DNA from: Bacillus sp. FJAT-45350
GTDB lineage: Bacteria; Bacillota; Bacilli; Bacillales; NISU01
NCBI RefSeq assembly: GCF_002335805.1
Contig: NZ_NISU01000001.1
Coordinates: 2,550,079 to 2,614,078, forward strand
Length of the DNA stretch: 64,000 nt
Direction of reading: 5' to 3'
A program made the position numbers and the translations under genes. Each line of letters begins with the position of its first letter. The stretch's first letter is position 1. Positions 25,982 to 37,007 of the stretch are shown in pieces. Below the pieces are notes generated by a model that did not search any database, had not been told where the DNA came from, and worked only from the letters and a program-made list of their open reading frames with translations.

Positions 25982-26725
25982 ATGAATAATTTACAAGGAA
26001 AAGTTGCGATTGTCACTGGTGGAGCTGTAGGTATTGGAGCTGCAATTTCAAAGGAATTAGCTCAAAATGGTGTTAAAGTCATCTTAAATTACAATCGTAG
26101 CAGTGCTGAAGCTGAGAAATTAGTTTCATTTATTAGAGAAACTGGTGGCGAAGCAATTGCAGTTCAATCAGATGTATCTAAATCAGAGGAAGCTGCAAAG
26201 CTAGTAAACATTGCTATAGAAAGCTTTGGTCAACTTGATATTTTAGTAAATAATGCTGGAATTACAAGAGATCGTTCGTTCAAAAAGCTTTCTGAAGAAG
26301 ACTGGAGAAGTGTAATTGATGTTAATCTAAATAGTGTTTACAATACTTCATCTCCTGCATTAACTCACATTCTCAATTCAGATACAGGAAGAATTATTAA
26401 TATTTCTTCAATTATTGGACAAACAGGTGCGTTTGGACAAGCAAACTATTCAGCTGCTAAGGCAGGGATGATTGGTTTCACAAAATCTCTAGCTCTGGAA
26501 TTAGCAAAGACAAATGTAACAGTTAATGCTATTTGCCCTGGTTTCATTGAAACAAGCATGATTTCAGAAATACCTGACAACGTTAAAGAACAAATTCAAG
26601 CAAAAATCCCACAAAAACGCTTTGGTCAAGCGGAGGAAATTGCCAAAGGCGTCCTTTACTTATGTAAAGATGGTGCTTATATTACAGGACAGCAATTAAA
26701 TATTAACGGTGGTCTTCACATGTAA
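25982..26725 (+). CDS. phaB: Acetoacetyl-CoA reductase PhaB (short-chain dehydrogenase)
   Basis: 247 residues of the SDR family: the NADP loop TGGAVGIGAA (residues 11-20), NNAG near residue 89, catalytic Ser in IINISSIIG near 138, and YSAAK near 153. Between phaR and phaC it should reduce acetoacetyl-CoA to (R)-3-hydroxybutyryl-CoA with NADPH to feed polymer synthesis. FabG-like enzymes share these motifs, so the name rests on operon context. The start has an AAGGGGAT site. Confidence 0.9.
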   Translation: MNNLQGKVAIVTGGAVGIGAAISKELAQNGVKVILNYNRSSAEAEKLVSFIRETGGEAIAVQSDVSKSEEAAKLVNIAIESFGQLDILVNNAGITRDRSFKKLSEEDWRSVIDVNLNSVYNTSSPALTHILNSDTGRIINISSIIGQTGAFGQANYSAAKAGMIGFTKSLALELAKTNVTVNAICPGFIETSMISEIPDNVKEQIQAKIPQKRFGQAEEIAKGVLYLCKDGAYITGQQLNINGGLHM

Positions 26726-26758
26726 TAGAGTTACCATTAAGAAAGGTGTGGATAAAAT

Positions 26759-27841
26759 ATGATTGCAGAAAAAGAATTGAGTAACATACTTGATTTAATG
26801 CCTGATGAGACGAAGCGCTCATATCAGAGATTAAAAAGAACAATGGAAGTATTAACTACAGAGCCAGAACCTGAAGTTGGATTAACACCAAAAGAAACAA
26901 TTTGGACAAAAAATAAGACAAAGCTATATCGTTATATCTCAGACCAACCAAAAAAGTATAAAACACCTCTTTTAATGACATATGCCTTAATTAACAAACC
27001 ATATATTCTTGACTTAACTAAAGGAAATAGCTTAGTAGAATATCTCCTTGAACAAGGCTTTGATGTGTATATGCTTGATTGGGGTACACCTAGTTTGGAA
27101 GACAAACACATGAAGCTTGATGATTATATTCTAGATTATTACCCACGAGCAGTTAAAAAGGTGCTCCGTACATCAAAAGCAACGGAAGTTTCTGTATTAG
27201 GTTATTGCATGGGTGGAACGATGACTTCTATCTTCGCTTCCCTTCACCCTGACCTACCAATACGAAACTTAATTTTTATGACAAGTCCTTTCGACTTCTC
27301 TAACACTGGATTATATGGATGTTTCCTTAACGACAAATACTTTGATGTTGATAATGTTGTAGAAACTCTAGGTAATGTTCCACCGGAAATGATTGATTTC
27401 GGAAACAAAATGCTAAAGCCTTTGACCAATTTTCATGGTCCATATACGAGCTTATATGAACGCTCAGATAATCCAAAGTTTGTTGAAAGCTGGAAGCTAA
27501 TGCAGAAATGGCTTACTGATGGGATTCCGTTTCCTGGTGAAGCTTATCGGCAATGGATTCGAGAATTCTATCAACAAAATAAGCTCATAAATGGAGAGTT
27601 AGTAATACGTGGGCGTAAGGTAGATTTAAGTAACATTTCAGCTAATGTCTTAAATCTTTCTGCTGAACGTGACCATATTGCAATGCCACACCAAGTGGAA
27701 GCACTTATGGATAAAATCTCGAGCAAAGATAAGCAATATGTCTCTCTTCCTACAGGACATGTCTCAGTTACATTTGGTCCAAAAGCAGTGAAAATAACGT
27801 ACCCAACTGTTGGTGATTGGCTAGCAGAACGTTCGAATTAA
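26759..27841 (+). CDS. phaC: Class IV poly(3-hydroxyalkanoate) synthase catalytic subunit
   Basis: 360 residues of alpha/beta-hydrolase fold. The lipase-like box LGYCMGG carries the catalytic Cys at about residue 150. The Asp is in AERDHIAMP (about residue 305) and the His in PTGHVSV (about 334), completing the Cys-Asp-His triad. The length matches class III/IV PhaC and is much shorter than class I enzymes. With PhaR it polymerises hydroxyacyl-CoA on cytoplasmic granules. Start ATG 26759 follows GAAAGGTGTG. A strong terminator closes the operon. No phasin, phaQ or depolymerase gene is visible nearby. Confidence 0.93.
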   Translation: MIAEKELSNILDLMPDETKRSYQRLKRTMEVLTTEPEPEVGLTPKETIWTKNKTKLYRYISDQPKKYKTPLLMTYALINKPYILDLTKGNSLVEYLLEQGFDVYMLDWGTPSLEDKHMKLDDYILDYYPRAVKKVLRTSKATEVSVLGYCMGGTMTSIFASLHPDLPIRNLIFMTSPFDFSNTGLYGCFLNDKYFDVDNVVETLGNVPPEMIDFGNKMLKPLTNFHGPYTSLYERSDNPKFVESWKLMQKWLTDGIPFPGEAYRQWIREFYQQNKLINGELVIRGRKVDLSNISANVLNLSAERDHIAMPHQVEALMDKISSKDKQYVSLPTGHVSVTFGPKAVKITYPTVGDWLAERSN

Positions 27842-27866
27842 GATAATTTCTTATGTGTATATTTTT

Positions 27867-27907
27867 AAAAGGACAACAACAAGTAATGTCTTAGTTGTTG
27901 TCCTTTT
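27867..27907 (+). terminator. Intrinsic terminator of the phaRBC operon
   Basis: AAAAGGACAACAAC pairs perfectly with GTTGTTGTCCTTTT around a 13-base loop. Confidence 0.88.
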
Positions 27908-27935
27908 AATGTACGACGAACCTAATTGCAGATCA

Positions 27936-28928
27936 TTAGCTATATAATACTGTAGCTATCCAGTAGTAATAAGGAATCCCAATAATCAAGTTAAACGGTA
28001 ATGTTAACCCGAGTGACGACCCAATATAAATACCTGAGTTAGCATTGGGCATACTCTGACCTACAGCGGCAGGAGCCGCAATATAGGAAGCACTTCCCGT
28101 TAGAAAGGCAAGGACAACCGAACCACCTAAAGATAACCCTAATAGACTACCAGCTAAAACACCTAATGTTCCTCCGATAATAGGTAATATAAATGCAAAC
28201 AGCAGAGACCTTATCTTGAAATTCTCGATATTTCGGATGCTTTGTGTTGCTACCATCCCCATGTGTAATAAAAAGATACATAAAATACCGTAAAATAAAT
28301 CCCCGAAAAACGGAGTAATTTTAGTAATGCCATCTGTATGGGCAGTCATCCCTATAAAGATACCACCTAGAAGCAAAAAAATACTCTTTCCAAAAAATGC
28401 CTCTTTAACCACGTGTTTTAAACCAGAGTTAGCTGAATCTGCTCCATTCTCCTGTTTTTGAAGATACATTTTATACAGAATAATTGCGAGAATAATTGCA
28501 GGACCTTCCATAATAACAAGAACCGCAGACATATATGGTTCATAATAAATAGCAAGTTTATCTAAAAAGGCTATCCCAGCAATAAATGTGACGGCACTTA
28601 CAGATCCATAATGCGCCGAAAGAGCTAATGCATTCGTTACCGAGTATTTAAACAAAAAGCGTACAATTAAATATGTTATAAAAAACATTAAAATACTTAA
28701 TAAAATTGCTGTAATAATTGTTGGAACCATTTCAATTAATCGCACATTCCGGAGTTCTACGCCTCCTTTAATTCCAATTGTCAAAAGAATAATCATGGTA
28801 TAGCCTGTATATAAAGCCTCTGGAACCTTTAAATCAGAGTTAACAAGAATCGCGATAATGCCAATGATGAAAAATAAAACCATTGGTGAAAATAAGTTCA
28901 TATAAGCTATATCTAAAATTAAATCCAC
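27936..28928 (-). CDS. SbtA-like sodium-dependent bicarbonate transporter family permease
   Basis: 330 residues with about 10 membrane segments. The ALSAHYGSVSAVTFIAGIAFLD segment (near residue 100) and the pseudo-repeated LTGSASYIAAPAAVGQSMPNANSGIY (near 285) are characteristic of the SbtA/DUF897 family, whose cyanobacterial members import bicarbonate with sodium. The start is GTG at 28926-28928 after AAAGGATG. No SbtB-like PII partner is next to it. In a heterotroph it could supply bicarbonate to carboxylases, but that is inference. Confidence 0.8.
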   Translation of the reverse strand: MDLILDIAYMNLFSPMVLFFIIGIIAILVNSDLKVPEALYTGYTMIILLTIGIKGGVELRNVRLIEMVPTIITAILLSILMFFITYLIVRFLFKYSVTNALALSAHYGSVSAVTFIAGIAFLDKLAIYYEPYMSAVLVIMEGPAIILAIILYKMYLQKQENGADSANSGLKHVVKEAFFGKSIFLLLGGIFIGMTAHTDGITKITPFFGDLFYGILCIFLLHMGMVATQSIRNIENFKIRSLLFAFILPIIGGTLGVLAGSLLGLSLGGSVVLAFLTGSASYIAAPAAVGQSMPNANSGIYIGSSLGLTLPFNLIIGIPYYYWIATVLYS

Positions 28929-29044
28929 TCCAGCCCATCCTTTCTATTCCTTCTTATATTTATATCCTTTCACACATTATGATAATCTAATTAAAATTCG
29001 ACAGAACGAAATCAATTTCCTCTTTTTAGAAAATCCTCACAGAA

Positions 29045-29071
29045 AAAAACCACACCCGCTTTGGATGTGGT
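29045..29071 (-). terminator. Intrinsic terminator of spoVR
   Basis: On the minus strand ACCACATCC pairs with GGGTGTGGT (one wobble) and is followed by TTTTTTTC. Confidence 0.85.
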
Positions 29072-29078
29072 ACTCATT

Positions 29079-30485
29079 TTAAATATACTTTCTATGAATC
29101 TTCTTGCCATCGTAAATAAAGGCAATCTTCTTGTCATTCACAATTGATTCCATATGAACGGGTCTACCCCATAGCTGATAAATATAAGGAAGTACTTTTT
29201 CAAGATAACTTACGTCTAGCTCTGTATCTTCAAAATGGTGAGTAATATAAAGCTCTCCGGTTTTTAAATAATCACCATCAGTTACAGTTAAATATGGAAA
29301 ACCACCATTTACCCTTGACAGGACCAATTGGTCACGTACTTGTTTCCACTCTTTATCAACGATCTTGTAGTCAGGTCCTTGTTTTTGGAATAAATACATA
29401 TCCTCTCGTGTAACAAGATCCTTTGTTAAATAGTTACGAATGAAGGAAATATCAGATTCAATTTCTCTAACTTCAAAAATCTTTTCTCGTCCACTACCTG
29501 GTTTTACACCTTGAATTTCCATCATTTCTTTCGTTGGATTATCATAGCGTTCTTCAATATCCTCAAAGATTTTTAACCCGAGATAATATGGATTAATCTG
29601 TGTTTTTGATGGCTGCACTACACCTGCATTCAGCTTTGCAAATTCAATGGCTTCTTCTGATGTAAGATCCATTTCTCTTAGAATTCGTTGATGCCAATAG
29701 GAAGCCCAGCCTTCGTTCATGATCTTCGTTTCTAATTGTGGCCAAAAATAGAGCATTTCTTCTCGCATCATCGTTAGAATATCTCGTTGCCACGCCTCTA
29801 ATTCACGACTATATTCTTCAATGAAAAGAAGGAGGTCTTTTTCCGGTTTAGGTGGGAATTTCTTCTTTTTCTTCTTAGGCTGCTCCTCTTGCTTTGTTTC
29901 ATCCAAATCCCATAAGTCATCAAATGGTGTCGAGCGCTTGCTTTCAACCTCTTCTTCATCATCATCCAATGACCACGTAAGCTTCGGTCTTACAATACTA
30001 GGGTCAATATGTTCCTGGATAGCAAGTACTGCATCTAAAAATTTCTCGACTTCCTCTTTACCATGGACTCGTTCATAATAAGCGACACGTTCTGCTGTTG
30101 CACTCATACTTTCAACCATGTCTTTACGGGTATTCGAGAAGCGAACATTATTTTTAAAGAAGTCACAATGAGCTAATACATGGGCAATGATTAATTTATT
30201 TTGAATCAAACTGTTTGAATCAAGCAGGAACGCATAACACGGATCGGAATTAATAACTAGCTCATAGATTTTACTCAAACCTAAATCATACTGAAGTTTC
30301 ATTTTGTGAAATTGTTTACCAAAGCTCCAGTGGGCAAATCGTGTCGGCATACCGTATGCACCGAAAGTATAAATAATATCTGCTGGACATACCTCATATC
30401 TCATTGGATAAAAGTCTAGACCAAAATCACTCGCAATTTCCGTTATCTCATCAATGGCGTACTCTAAACCTCTGTTTTCTTCCAT
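29079..30485 (-). CDS. spoVR: SpoVR family protein
   Basis: 468 residues, the usual Bacillus SpoVR length. Recognisable family segments are [35 protein letters not shown] (residues 21-55), [14 protein letters not shown] near 87, and the conserved middle region [19 protein letters not shown] near 257 with its Trp/His cluster. An acidic/lysine-rich insertion (residues about 175-215) divides the two halves. The gene product is needed for spore cortex formation in B. subtilis, although the molecular activity is unknown and homologues occur in non-sporulating bacteria. ATG follows AGGAGGGG. It appears to be monocistronic. Confidence 0.9.
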   Translation of the reverse strand: MEENRGLEYAIDEITEIASDFGLDFYPMRYEVCPADIIYTFGAYGMPTRFAHWSFGKQFHKMKLQYDLGLSKIYELVINSDPCYAFLLDSNSLIQNKLIIAHVLAHCDFFKNNVRFSNTRKDMVESMSATAERVAYYERVHGKEEVEKFLDAVLAIQEHIDPSIVRPKLTWSLDDDEEEVESKRSTPFDDLWDLDETKQEEQPKKKKKKFPPKPEKDLLLFIEEYSRELEAWQRDILTMMREEMLYFWPQLETKIMNEGWASYWHQRILREMDLTSEEAIEFAKLNAGVVQPSKTQINPYYLGLKIFEDIEERYDNPTKEMMEIQGVKPGSGREKIFEVREIESDISFIRNYLTKDLVTREDMYLFQKQGPDYKIVDKEWKQVRDQLVLSRVNGGFPYLTVTDGDYLKTGELYITHHFEDTELDVSYLEKVLPYIYQLWGRPVHMESIVNDKKIAFIYDGKKIHRKYI

Positions 30486-30603
30486 AGTAGATTCCCCTCC
30501 TAAAAGGCCTTTACTTTAATTTATGAGACGACTGTCTAAATGATGATCTAACTCGTTATTTTTTCGTTCCATCTAACATAAAAAATAATTACAGTAATCA
30601 AAA

Positions 30604-30640
30604 AAGAAAGATGCGTCCAATCGGATACACACCTTTCTTC
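30604..30640 (-). terminator. Intrinsic terminator of the phosphoglucomutase gene
   Basis: On the minus strand AGAAAGGTGTGT pairs imperfectly with ACGCATCTTTCTT, followed by TTTTTG. Confidence 0.7.
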
Positions 30641-30662
30641 TAATTTTAATAATAAGAAACAC

Positions 30663-32399
30663 CTATAGCTGTTTCTTCACTTCTCCCATAAGTTCAGTTG
30701 ATAACTTCTCTAACCACTTTTTGCTCTCGTCTAAGGTTGAACGTTTAACACCAAAGTAGAACTTCACCTTTGGTTCAGTACCTGATGGGCGCATACATAC
30801 CCATGAACCATCAGCTAATGTATACTTCAACACATTCGATGTTGGGAGCATGATTCTTTCGCTTGTACCATCAAGCAAACAACGTTTTTCACTTATATTA
30901 TAGTCCTCAACATGTGTTACCTTTTCACCAGCAAGAGTTGTCAATGGATTTTTTCGGAAGTGAGTTAGAATTGATTGAATCGTTTCAATTCCCGTTTTTC
31001 CTTTTAATGTGAGAGATTCAAGACCTTCTTGATAGTAACCATACTTCTCAAATACTTCGATTAAGCCTTCGTATAGAGTCATTCCTTTTGACTTATAGTA
31101 GGTTGCGACTTCCGCAGCCATTAAACATGCTTGAATCGCATCCTTATCACGAACAAAGTCACCAATTAAATAACCATAGCTTTCTTCATAGCCGAAAAGG
31201 AATTGATGTTCACCTGTTTGTTCATACTCTTTAATTTTTTCCCCAATAAACTTAAATCCTGTTAATGTATCAACTGTTTTAAGATTATATTCTTCTGCAA
31301 TTTTACGTCCAATCTCAGATGTTACTATTGTTTTTAGAACAACTCCATTAGCAGGTAGAGTACCATTTTTTTCTTTCTGGGATAAGATGTATTCTAATAG
31401 TAAAGCTCCTGTTTGGTTTCCTGTCAGAACTACATACTCCCCTTGAAGGTTTTTCGTAGCAATTCCCACTCGGTCTGCATCTGGATCTGTTGCGATTAAT
31501 ATATCTGCATTGATTTTTTTCCCATATTGAATAGCAAGTTCAAATGCCGCATGCTCTTCTGGATTTGGTGACTTCACGGTTGAAAAGTCTGGATCAGGTA
31601 GTTCCTGCTCTTTTACAATCGTCACATTTGTAAATCCACTTGATTGAAAGACTCGACGAACAGGACGATTAGATGTTCCATGTAATGGAGAAAAGACAAT
31701 GTTAACGTCCTTTCCTTTTTGCAGCACTAGCTCTTTATCAACAATAATTGTTTGAAGCTGGTCATTATATACACGGTCCACTTGCTCACCAATCATGTTC
31801 AATAAACCATTTTCTAGAGCCTCTTTTTCATCAGCTACTTCAATTGCTAATTCATTTACAACTTCATTTACTTTTTCCACAAGTTCATCTGCCGGCCCTG
31901 GTGGAAGTTGACCTCCATCTGGTCCATACACTTTAAATCCATTGTATTCAGGAGGATTATGACTTGCTGTTATAACAATACCTGCATATGCATGTAAATA
32001 ACGAACAGCGAATGATAATTCTGGTGTTGCCCTAAGTTCCTCGTAAAGATATGTTTGGATATTATGTTTCGCTAACGTCAGTGCTGCTTCTTTCGCAAAT
32101 TCAGGAGATTTATGGCGACAATCGTAGGCGATAACAACCCCGCGATTTTTTGCTTCGTCCCCAAACTGCTCAATATACCGAGCTAGTCCTTCCGATGCTT
32201 TACGAATTGTATATGTATTCATACGGTTTATACCTGGTCCAATTTCTCCACGCATTCCACCCGTACCAAATTCTAAATTTTTATAAAAACAATCCTCTAA
32301 TGCAACTTCATCATCCTTTATTGAAAGTAAAAAGTCTTTCAATTCTTGCTCCAATGGTTCAAATTGACTCCATCTCTCATAAGCTTGTTTATAGTCCAT
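30663..32399 (-). CDS. pgcA: Phospho-sugar mutase (alpha-phosphoglucomutase, PgcA type)
   Basis: 579 residues. The phosphoserine loop is [17 protein letters not shown] (near residue 137), the magnesium loop TDPDADRVG (near 300), the sugar-binding loop [10 protein letters not shown] (near 405) and the phosphate-binding [10 protein letters not shown] near the end. This is the complete four-domain alpha-D-phosphohexomutase set. It interconverts glucose 1-phosphate and glucose 6-phosphate, linking central metabolism with the glgC-dependent glycogen pathway encoded in this window and with cell-wall glucosylation. I start at ATG 32397-32399, 6 bases after AAGGAGG, and not at the upstream in-frame codon. 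Confidence 0.9.
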   Translation of the reverse strand: MDYKQAYERWSQFEPLEQELKDFLLSIKDDEVALEDCFYKNLEFGTGGMRGEIGPGINRMNTYTIRKASEGLARYIEQFGDEAKNRGVVIAYDCRHKSPEFAKEAALTLAKHNIQTYLYEELRATPELSFAVRYLHAYAGIVITASHNPPEYNGFKVYGPDGGQLPPGPADELVEKVNEVVNELAIEVADEKEALENGLLNMIGEQVDRVYNDQLQTIIVDKELVLQKGKDVNIVFSPLHGTSNRPVRRVFQSSGFTNVTIVKEQELPDPDFSTVKSPNPEEHAAFELAIQYGKKINADILIATDPDADRVGIATKNLQGEYVVLTGNQTGALLLEYILSQKEKNGTLPANGVVLKTIVTSEIGRKIAEEYNLKTVDTLTGFKFIGEKIKEYEQTGEHQFLFGYEESYGYLIGDFVRDKDAIQACLMAAEVATYYKSKGMTLYEGLIEVFEKYGYYQEGLESLTLKGKTGIETIQSILTHFRKNPLTTLAGEKVTHVEDYNISEKRCLLDGTSERIMLPTSNVLKYTLADGSWVCMRPSGTEPKVKFYFGVKRSTLDESKKWLEKLSTELMGEVKKQL

Positions 32400-32531
32400 A
32401 TGCTCCTCCTTGACACCCACTATTTTCAATATTAATCATACTATACTAAAACTATCGAAAAAAGAAGTTACTCCATTATCATTTCCACTTCTTTACTGTA
32501 AATCCTTCACATTGTATGTATACTTGTAAAT

Positions 32532-32575
32532 AAAAAAGCTATAGCAATTTAGATTCACTCTAATTCGCTACAGCT
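32532..32575 (-). terminator. Intrinsic terminator of glpD
   Basis: On the minus strand AGCTGTAGCGAATTAGA pairs with TCTAAATTGCTATAGCT (two G-U pairs), followed by TTTTTTATT. Confidence 0.85.
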
Positions 32576-32683
32576 ATTTATAATTATCTTTTATATTATA
32601 AACTCAGAATGGCTTTACTTTTCCCGTCTAATTAGATGAATACCACTCCCATTTATACTAAAGACTACTTTTTGGTCCCTCAA

Positions 32684-34360
32684 TTATACTATTTTTCTAC
32701 CTTTATCCACTTCTTCACCTACTGGATTCTTCGCGTAGAATAACTCTGATTCTAGGTAGGCAGTGAACTTCATTGTTTGTTGTTTAGTCCAATTGCATTC
32801 CTTTTTCATATAATCTATTACTGGTGCCTTCCATTCTCTTGCCCAGTCAATGTTAAAAAATAAAGCTGCTGTACGACGATTAAAGAAATCAATTGGAGTT
32901 GAGACCATTTCTTCATCAATTCCATAACGTAGCTGAGCATAGACAACTGAAGAAAGTTTATTTGCTTTTGCCTCACTTTCTCCATTGCGTATTAGTTCGA
33001 ATACTTTATCAACATTTGAACCGTAAAGCTTTACTAACTTACGTGCTACACCAACCGAAATCCCAAGAGATGTCCCTTCTTTTGTTTTCTCTTCGATGAA
33101 AGTTTGAAGGTTATCTGAGCCACCAACACCTCCGCCAGATAGCTTAATTTTATCTGTTGTACATCCTTGTGTGTTCCCTAGCTCTTTAGCGACAACATCA
33201 ACAACTCTCTCTGCCATTTTACGATAACCCGTTAATTTTCCACCGGCGATTGAAATTAAGCCAGAGTCCGAGAAGAAAATTTCATCTTTTCGAGAAATTT
33301 TAGATGCGCTCTTTCCTTCTTCATGAATTAATGGTCGTAATCCAGTCCAGCTAGATTCAATGTCATTAACAGCTAATTTAACAGCTGGAAACATGTAGTT
33401 TACAGCGTTAATAATATAGTCTCTATCCTCCTTCGTCATGCGAGGATGTGCAATTTCTTCATTATAAAATGTATCTGTTGTTCCTACATACGTTTTTCCA
33501 TCTCTTGGGATTGCGAAAACCATTCGTCCATCTTTTTCTGTATCAAAGTAGACTGCTTGCTTTAATGGAAAACGACTACCATCTATAACTAGATGAACCC
33601 CTTTTGTTAAGTGAAGGTATTTCCCCATCTTTGAACCGTCTTTCCCCCGTAACGTGTCTACCCAAGGTCCCGCCGCATTAACGATTTTTTTTGCATGAAT
33701 TTCGTATTCCTTCTTTGTTAGTAAATCTACCGCTTTCACTGCGACTACCTTTTTATTTTCATAGACAAAACCGGTAACCTTTGCATAGTTCACGGCCTTT
33801 GTCCCTCTATTTACCGCTTCCTTTAAAACCTCTAACGTGAGTCTCGCATCATCTGTACGGTACTCAACATAAACACCACTACCTTTTAATTTATCACTAC
33901 GAATTAAAGGCTCTTTGTCTAATGTTTGATTTTTATTTAACATTTTACGACGCTCACCTTTTTTAACCCCTGCTAAACAGTCATAAACCTTCAAACCGAC
34001 TGACGTTGCTGTTTTGCCAAATGTACCTCCTTCAATCATCGGTAGTAACATCCATTCTGGTGTAGTTACATGAGGTGCATTTTCATAAACAATCGCTCTT
34101 TCCTTTCCAACCTCGGCTACTAGCTTTATTTCAAACTGCTTTAAATATCTTAATCCTCCATGCACTAGCTTCGTAGAACGGCTAGATGTTCCAGCAGCAA
34201 AATCCTGCATTTCTACTAAACCAGTAGTTAAGCCTCGAACTTGTGCATCTAAAGCAATTCCAGCACCAGTAATACCTCCTCCAATTACTAATATATCTAA
34301 CTCTTTCTTTGACATTTCCTCTAAATATGAAGAGCGATTAACACTCGAGAAATTCCCCAT
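32684..34360 (-). CDS. glpD: Aerobic glycerol-3-phosphate dehydrogenase
   Basis: 558 residues. The FAD-binding motif is DILVIGGGITGAGIALDA near residue 22, followed by FAAGTSSRSTKLVHGGLRYL near 50, typical for GlpD. Near the middle, KGVHLVID and GTTDTFY complete the FAD/substrate domain, and a C-terminal helical domain (residues about 390-558) follows. It oxidises glycerol 3-phosphate to dihydroxyacetone phosphate at the membrane and passes electrons to menaquinone. ATG 34358-34360 follows AAAGGGTG. The leader carries a GlpP box and terminator, so expression requires GlpP and glycerol 3-phosphate. Confidence 0.94.
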   Translation of the reverse strand: MGNFSSVNRSSYLEEMSKKELDILVIGGGITGAGIALDAQVRGLTTGLVEMQDFAAGTSSRSTKLVHGGLRYLKQFEIKLVAEVGKERAIVYENAPHVTTPEWMLLPMIEGGTFGKTATSVGLKVYDCLAGVKKGERRKMLNKNQTLDKEPLIRSDKLKGSGVYVEYRTDDARLTLEVLKEAVNRGTKAVNYAKVTGFVYENKKVVAVKAVDLLTKKEYEIHAKKIVNAAGPWVDTLRGKDGSKMGKYLHLTKGVHLVIDGSRFPLKQAVYFDTEKDGRMVFAIPRDGKTYVGTTDTFYNEEIAHPRMTKEDRDYIINAVNYMFPAVKLAVNDIESSWTGLRPLIHEEGKSASKISRKDEIFFSDSGLISIAGGKLTGYRKMAERVVDVVAKELGNTQGCTTDKIKLSGGGVGGSDNLQTFIEEKTKEGTSLGISVGVARKLVKLYGSNVDKVFELIRNGESEAKANKLSSVVYAQLRYGIDEEMVSTPIDFFNRRTAALFFNIDWAREWKAPVIDYMKKECNWTKQQTMKFTAYLESELFYAKNPVGEEVDKGRKIV

Positions 34361-34396
34361 ATAATAACACCCTTTCAAAGGTAGGTTATGGAGATA

Positions 34397-34461
34397 CAAA
34401 AAGAGACCACAACATCCCTATCCAACTACATACATAGTAAAATAGAGTGTTGTGGTCTCTC
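34397..34461 (-). terminator. Leader terminator upstream of glpD (antitermination target)
   Basis: A perfect 13-base stem on the minus strand (AGAGACCACAACA / TGTTGTGGTCTCT), followed by TTTTGTATC, lies between promoter and start codon. Its 5' arm abuts the GlpP box at 34459-34472. Confidence 0.88.
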
Positions 34462-34472
34462 CAATTCTCCGA
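34459..34472 (-). promoter_or_regulatory. GlpP RNA target box in the glpD leader
   Basis: Minus strand CGGAGAATTGGAGA. The same 14-mer with one change occurs in the glpK leader at 36284-36297. Both precede leader terminators and glpP is adjacent, so this is the likely binding site for the GlpP antiterminator. Confidence 0.75.
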
Positions 34473-34494
34473 CCAATTTATTAACTTATCATTA

Positions 34495-34521
34495 TTGTAC
34501 CATAAATTGCTGAAATATCAA
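34495..34521 (-). promoter_or_regulatory. Probable glpD promoter
   Basis: On the minus strand TTGATA (34516-34521) and TACAAT (34495-34500) are separated by 15 bases, a short spacing. The start would lie just before the GlpP box. Confidence 0.5.
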
Positions 34522-34554
34522 TCTTTTACTTTTTTCTAGGAATTCCATTGAATA

Positions 34555-36114
<1,560 letters not shown>

Positions 36115-36222
36115 CTATAATCTCTCCACGTTGTTCCAATTAATTCACCAACAAAAGGCAACATACAATCTCCCCCTTTTCATTTAGTAAGCCTGTCCTT
36201 TTCCTAATACAAAATAAGATAC

Positions 36223-36288
36223 AAAAAAGGAGACCAACAAATCCAGCCCATCAAATAAAACTATTTGAAAGGTGAAATATTAGTCTCC
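36223..36288 (-). terminator. Leader terminator upstream of glpK (antitermination target)
   Basis: On the minus strand GGAGAC... pairs with ...GGTCTCC, followed by TTTTTTGT, with smaller internal stems such as CAAATA/TATTTG-like arms. It begins inside the GlpP box, as at glpD. Confidence 0.75.
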
Positions 36289-36297
36289 GATTCTCCG
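36284..36297 (-). promoter_or_regulatory. GlpP RNA target box in the glpK leader
   Basis: Minus strand CGGAGAATCGGAGA, identical to the glpD box except for one pyrimidine. It overlaps the 5' arm of the leader terminator, so protein binding there would favour read-through. Confidence 0.75.
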
Positions 36298-36319
36298 TCA
36301 CATATATTAACTTACTTAG

Positions 36320-36349
36320 TATTTAATCACGGTATGAAAACGTTGTCAA
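36320..36349 (-). promoter_or_regulatory. glpK promoter with overlapping cre box
   Basis: On the minus strand TTGACA (36344-36349) and TAAATA (36320-36325) are 18 bases apart. A perfect cre sequence, TGAAAACGTTGTCA, covers 36335-36348, overlapping the -35 element and spacer, so CcpA should block transcription in glucose. Confidence 0.75.
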
Positions 36350-36364
36350 TATGGTTTTTGTTAT

Positions 36365-36922
36365 CTAACTATCCCACAAATCTTTACGTGAGGTTGTCAC
36401 AGCAACTGCTCCAGACTTCAGTGCTCTTTCAACTTCTACCTTCTCACGAATTAGTCCTCCAGCTATAATTGGTATACCTGTTTTTTCAAATACTTCCTGA
36501 ATTATATGAGGCATCACCCCTGGAAGAACTTCGATATAATCAGGTTTAGTAGTCTCTAAAAGCTTATAACTTGATTCTAGTGCAATTGAATCAAGGAGAA
36601 ATAGTCGCTGAACGGCGATAATTCCATTCTTCTTTGCTGTTAATACAACATTTTTTCGAGTTGATATCAGTCCTGTTGGTCTAATATCCTGACAAAGAAA
36701 TTGCGCTGCATATTCATCATTTTTTAACCCCTGAACAAGATCTGCATGCATAAACACTTTTTTCTGTTCTTTTTTTGCCAACCTTATTAAGCTCTTTAGC
36801 TGACCAATATGACTATTCAAAAGGATGATATTTTGAAAGTCACTTTTGATTAGCTCCTCAAATTCTTTTAATGTACGCGCCGCAGGTAAAATATGCTGTC
36901 CATCAAAATGAACTCCATTCAT
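36365..36922 (-). CDS. glpP: Glycerol uptake operon antiterminator
   Basis: 185 residues, the expected GlpP length. Family segments include NGVHFDGQHILPAARTLKEFEE-like start, VFMHADLVQGL near residue 57, DIRPTGLISTRKN near 82, DYIEVLPGVMPH near 128 and IIAGGLIREKVEVERALKSGAVAVTTS near 152; the fold is a TIM-barrel-like phosphate-binding protein. With glycerol 3-phosphate it binds leader RNA and prevents termination before glpK and glpD. It lies directly upstream of the glpK promoter on the same strand. ATG 36922 follows GAAAGGA. Confidence 0.92.
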   Translation of the reverse strand: MNGVHFDGQHILPAARTLKEFEELIKSDFQNIILLNSHIGQLKSLIRLAKKEQKKVFMHADLVQGLKNDEYAAQFLCQDIRPTGLISTRKNVVLTAKKNGIIAVQRLFLLDSIALESSYKLLETTKPDYIEVLPGVMPHIIQEVFEKTGIPIIAGGLIREKVEVERALKSGAVAVTTSRKDLWDS

Positions 36923-37007
36923 AGAAACGCAGTCCTTTCCATCAATTCTTTTTAGTAACTTTAACTAATGTAGAATTAGACTGTCAATTCTAGACGTAAT
37001 CAAATGG

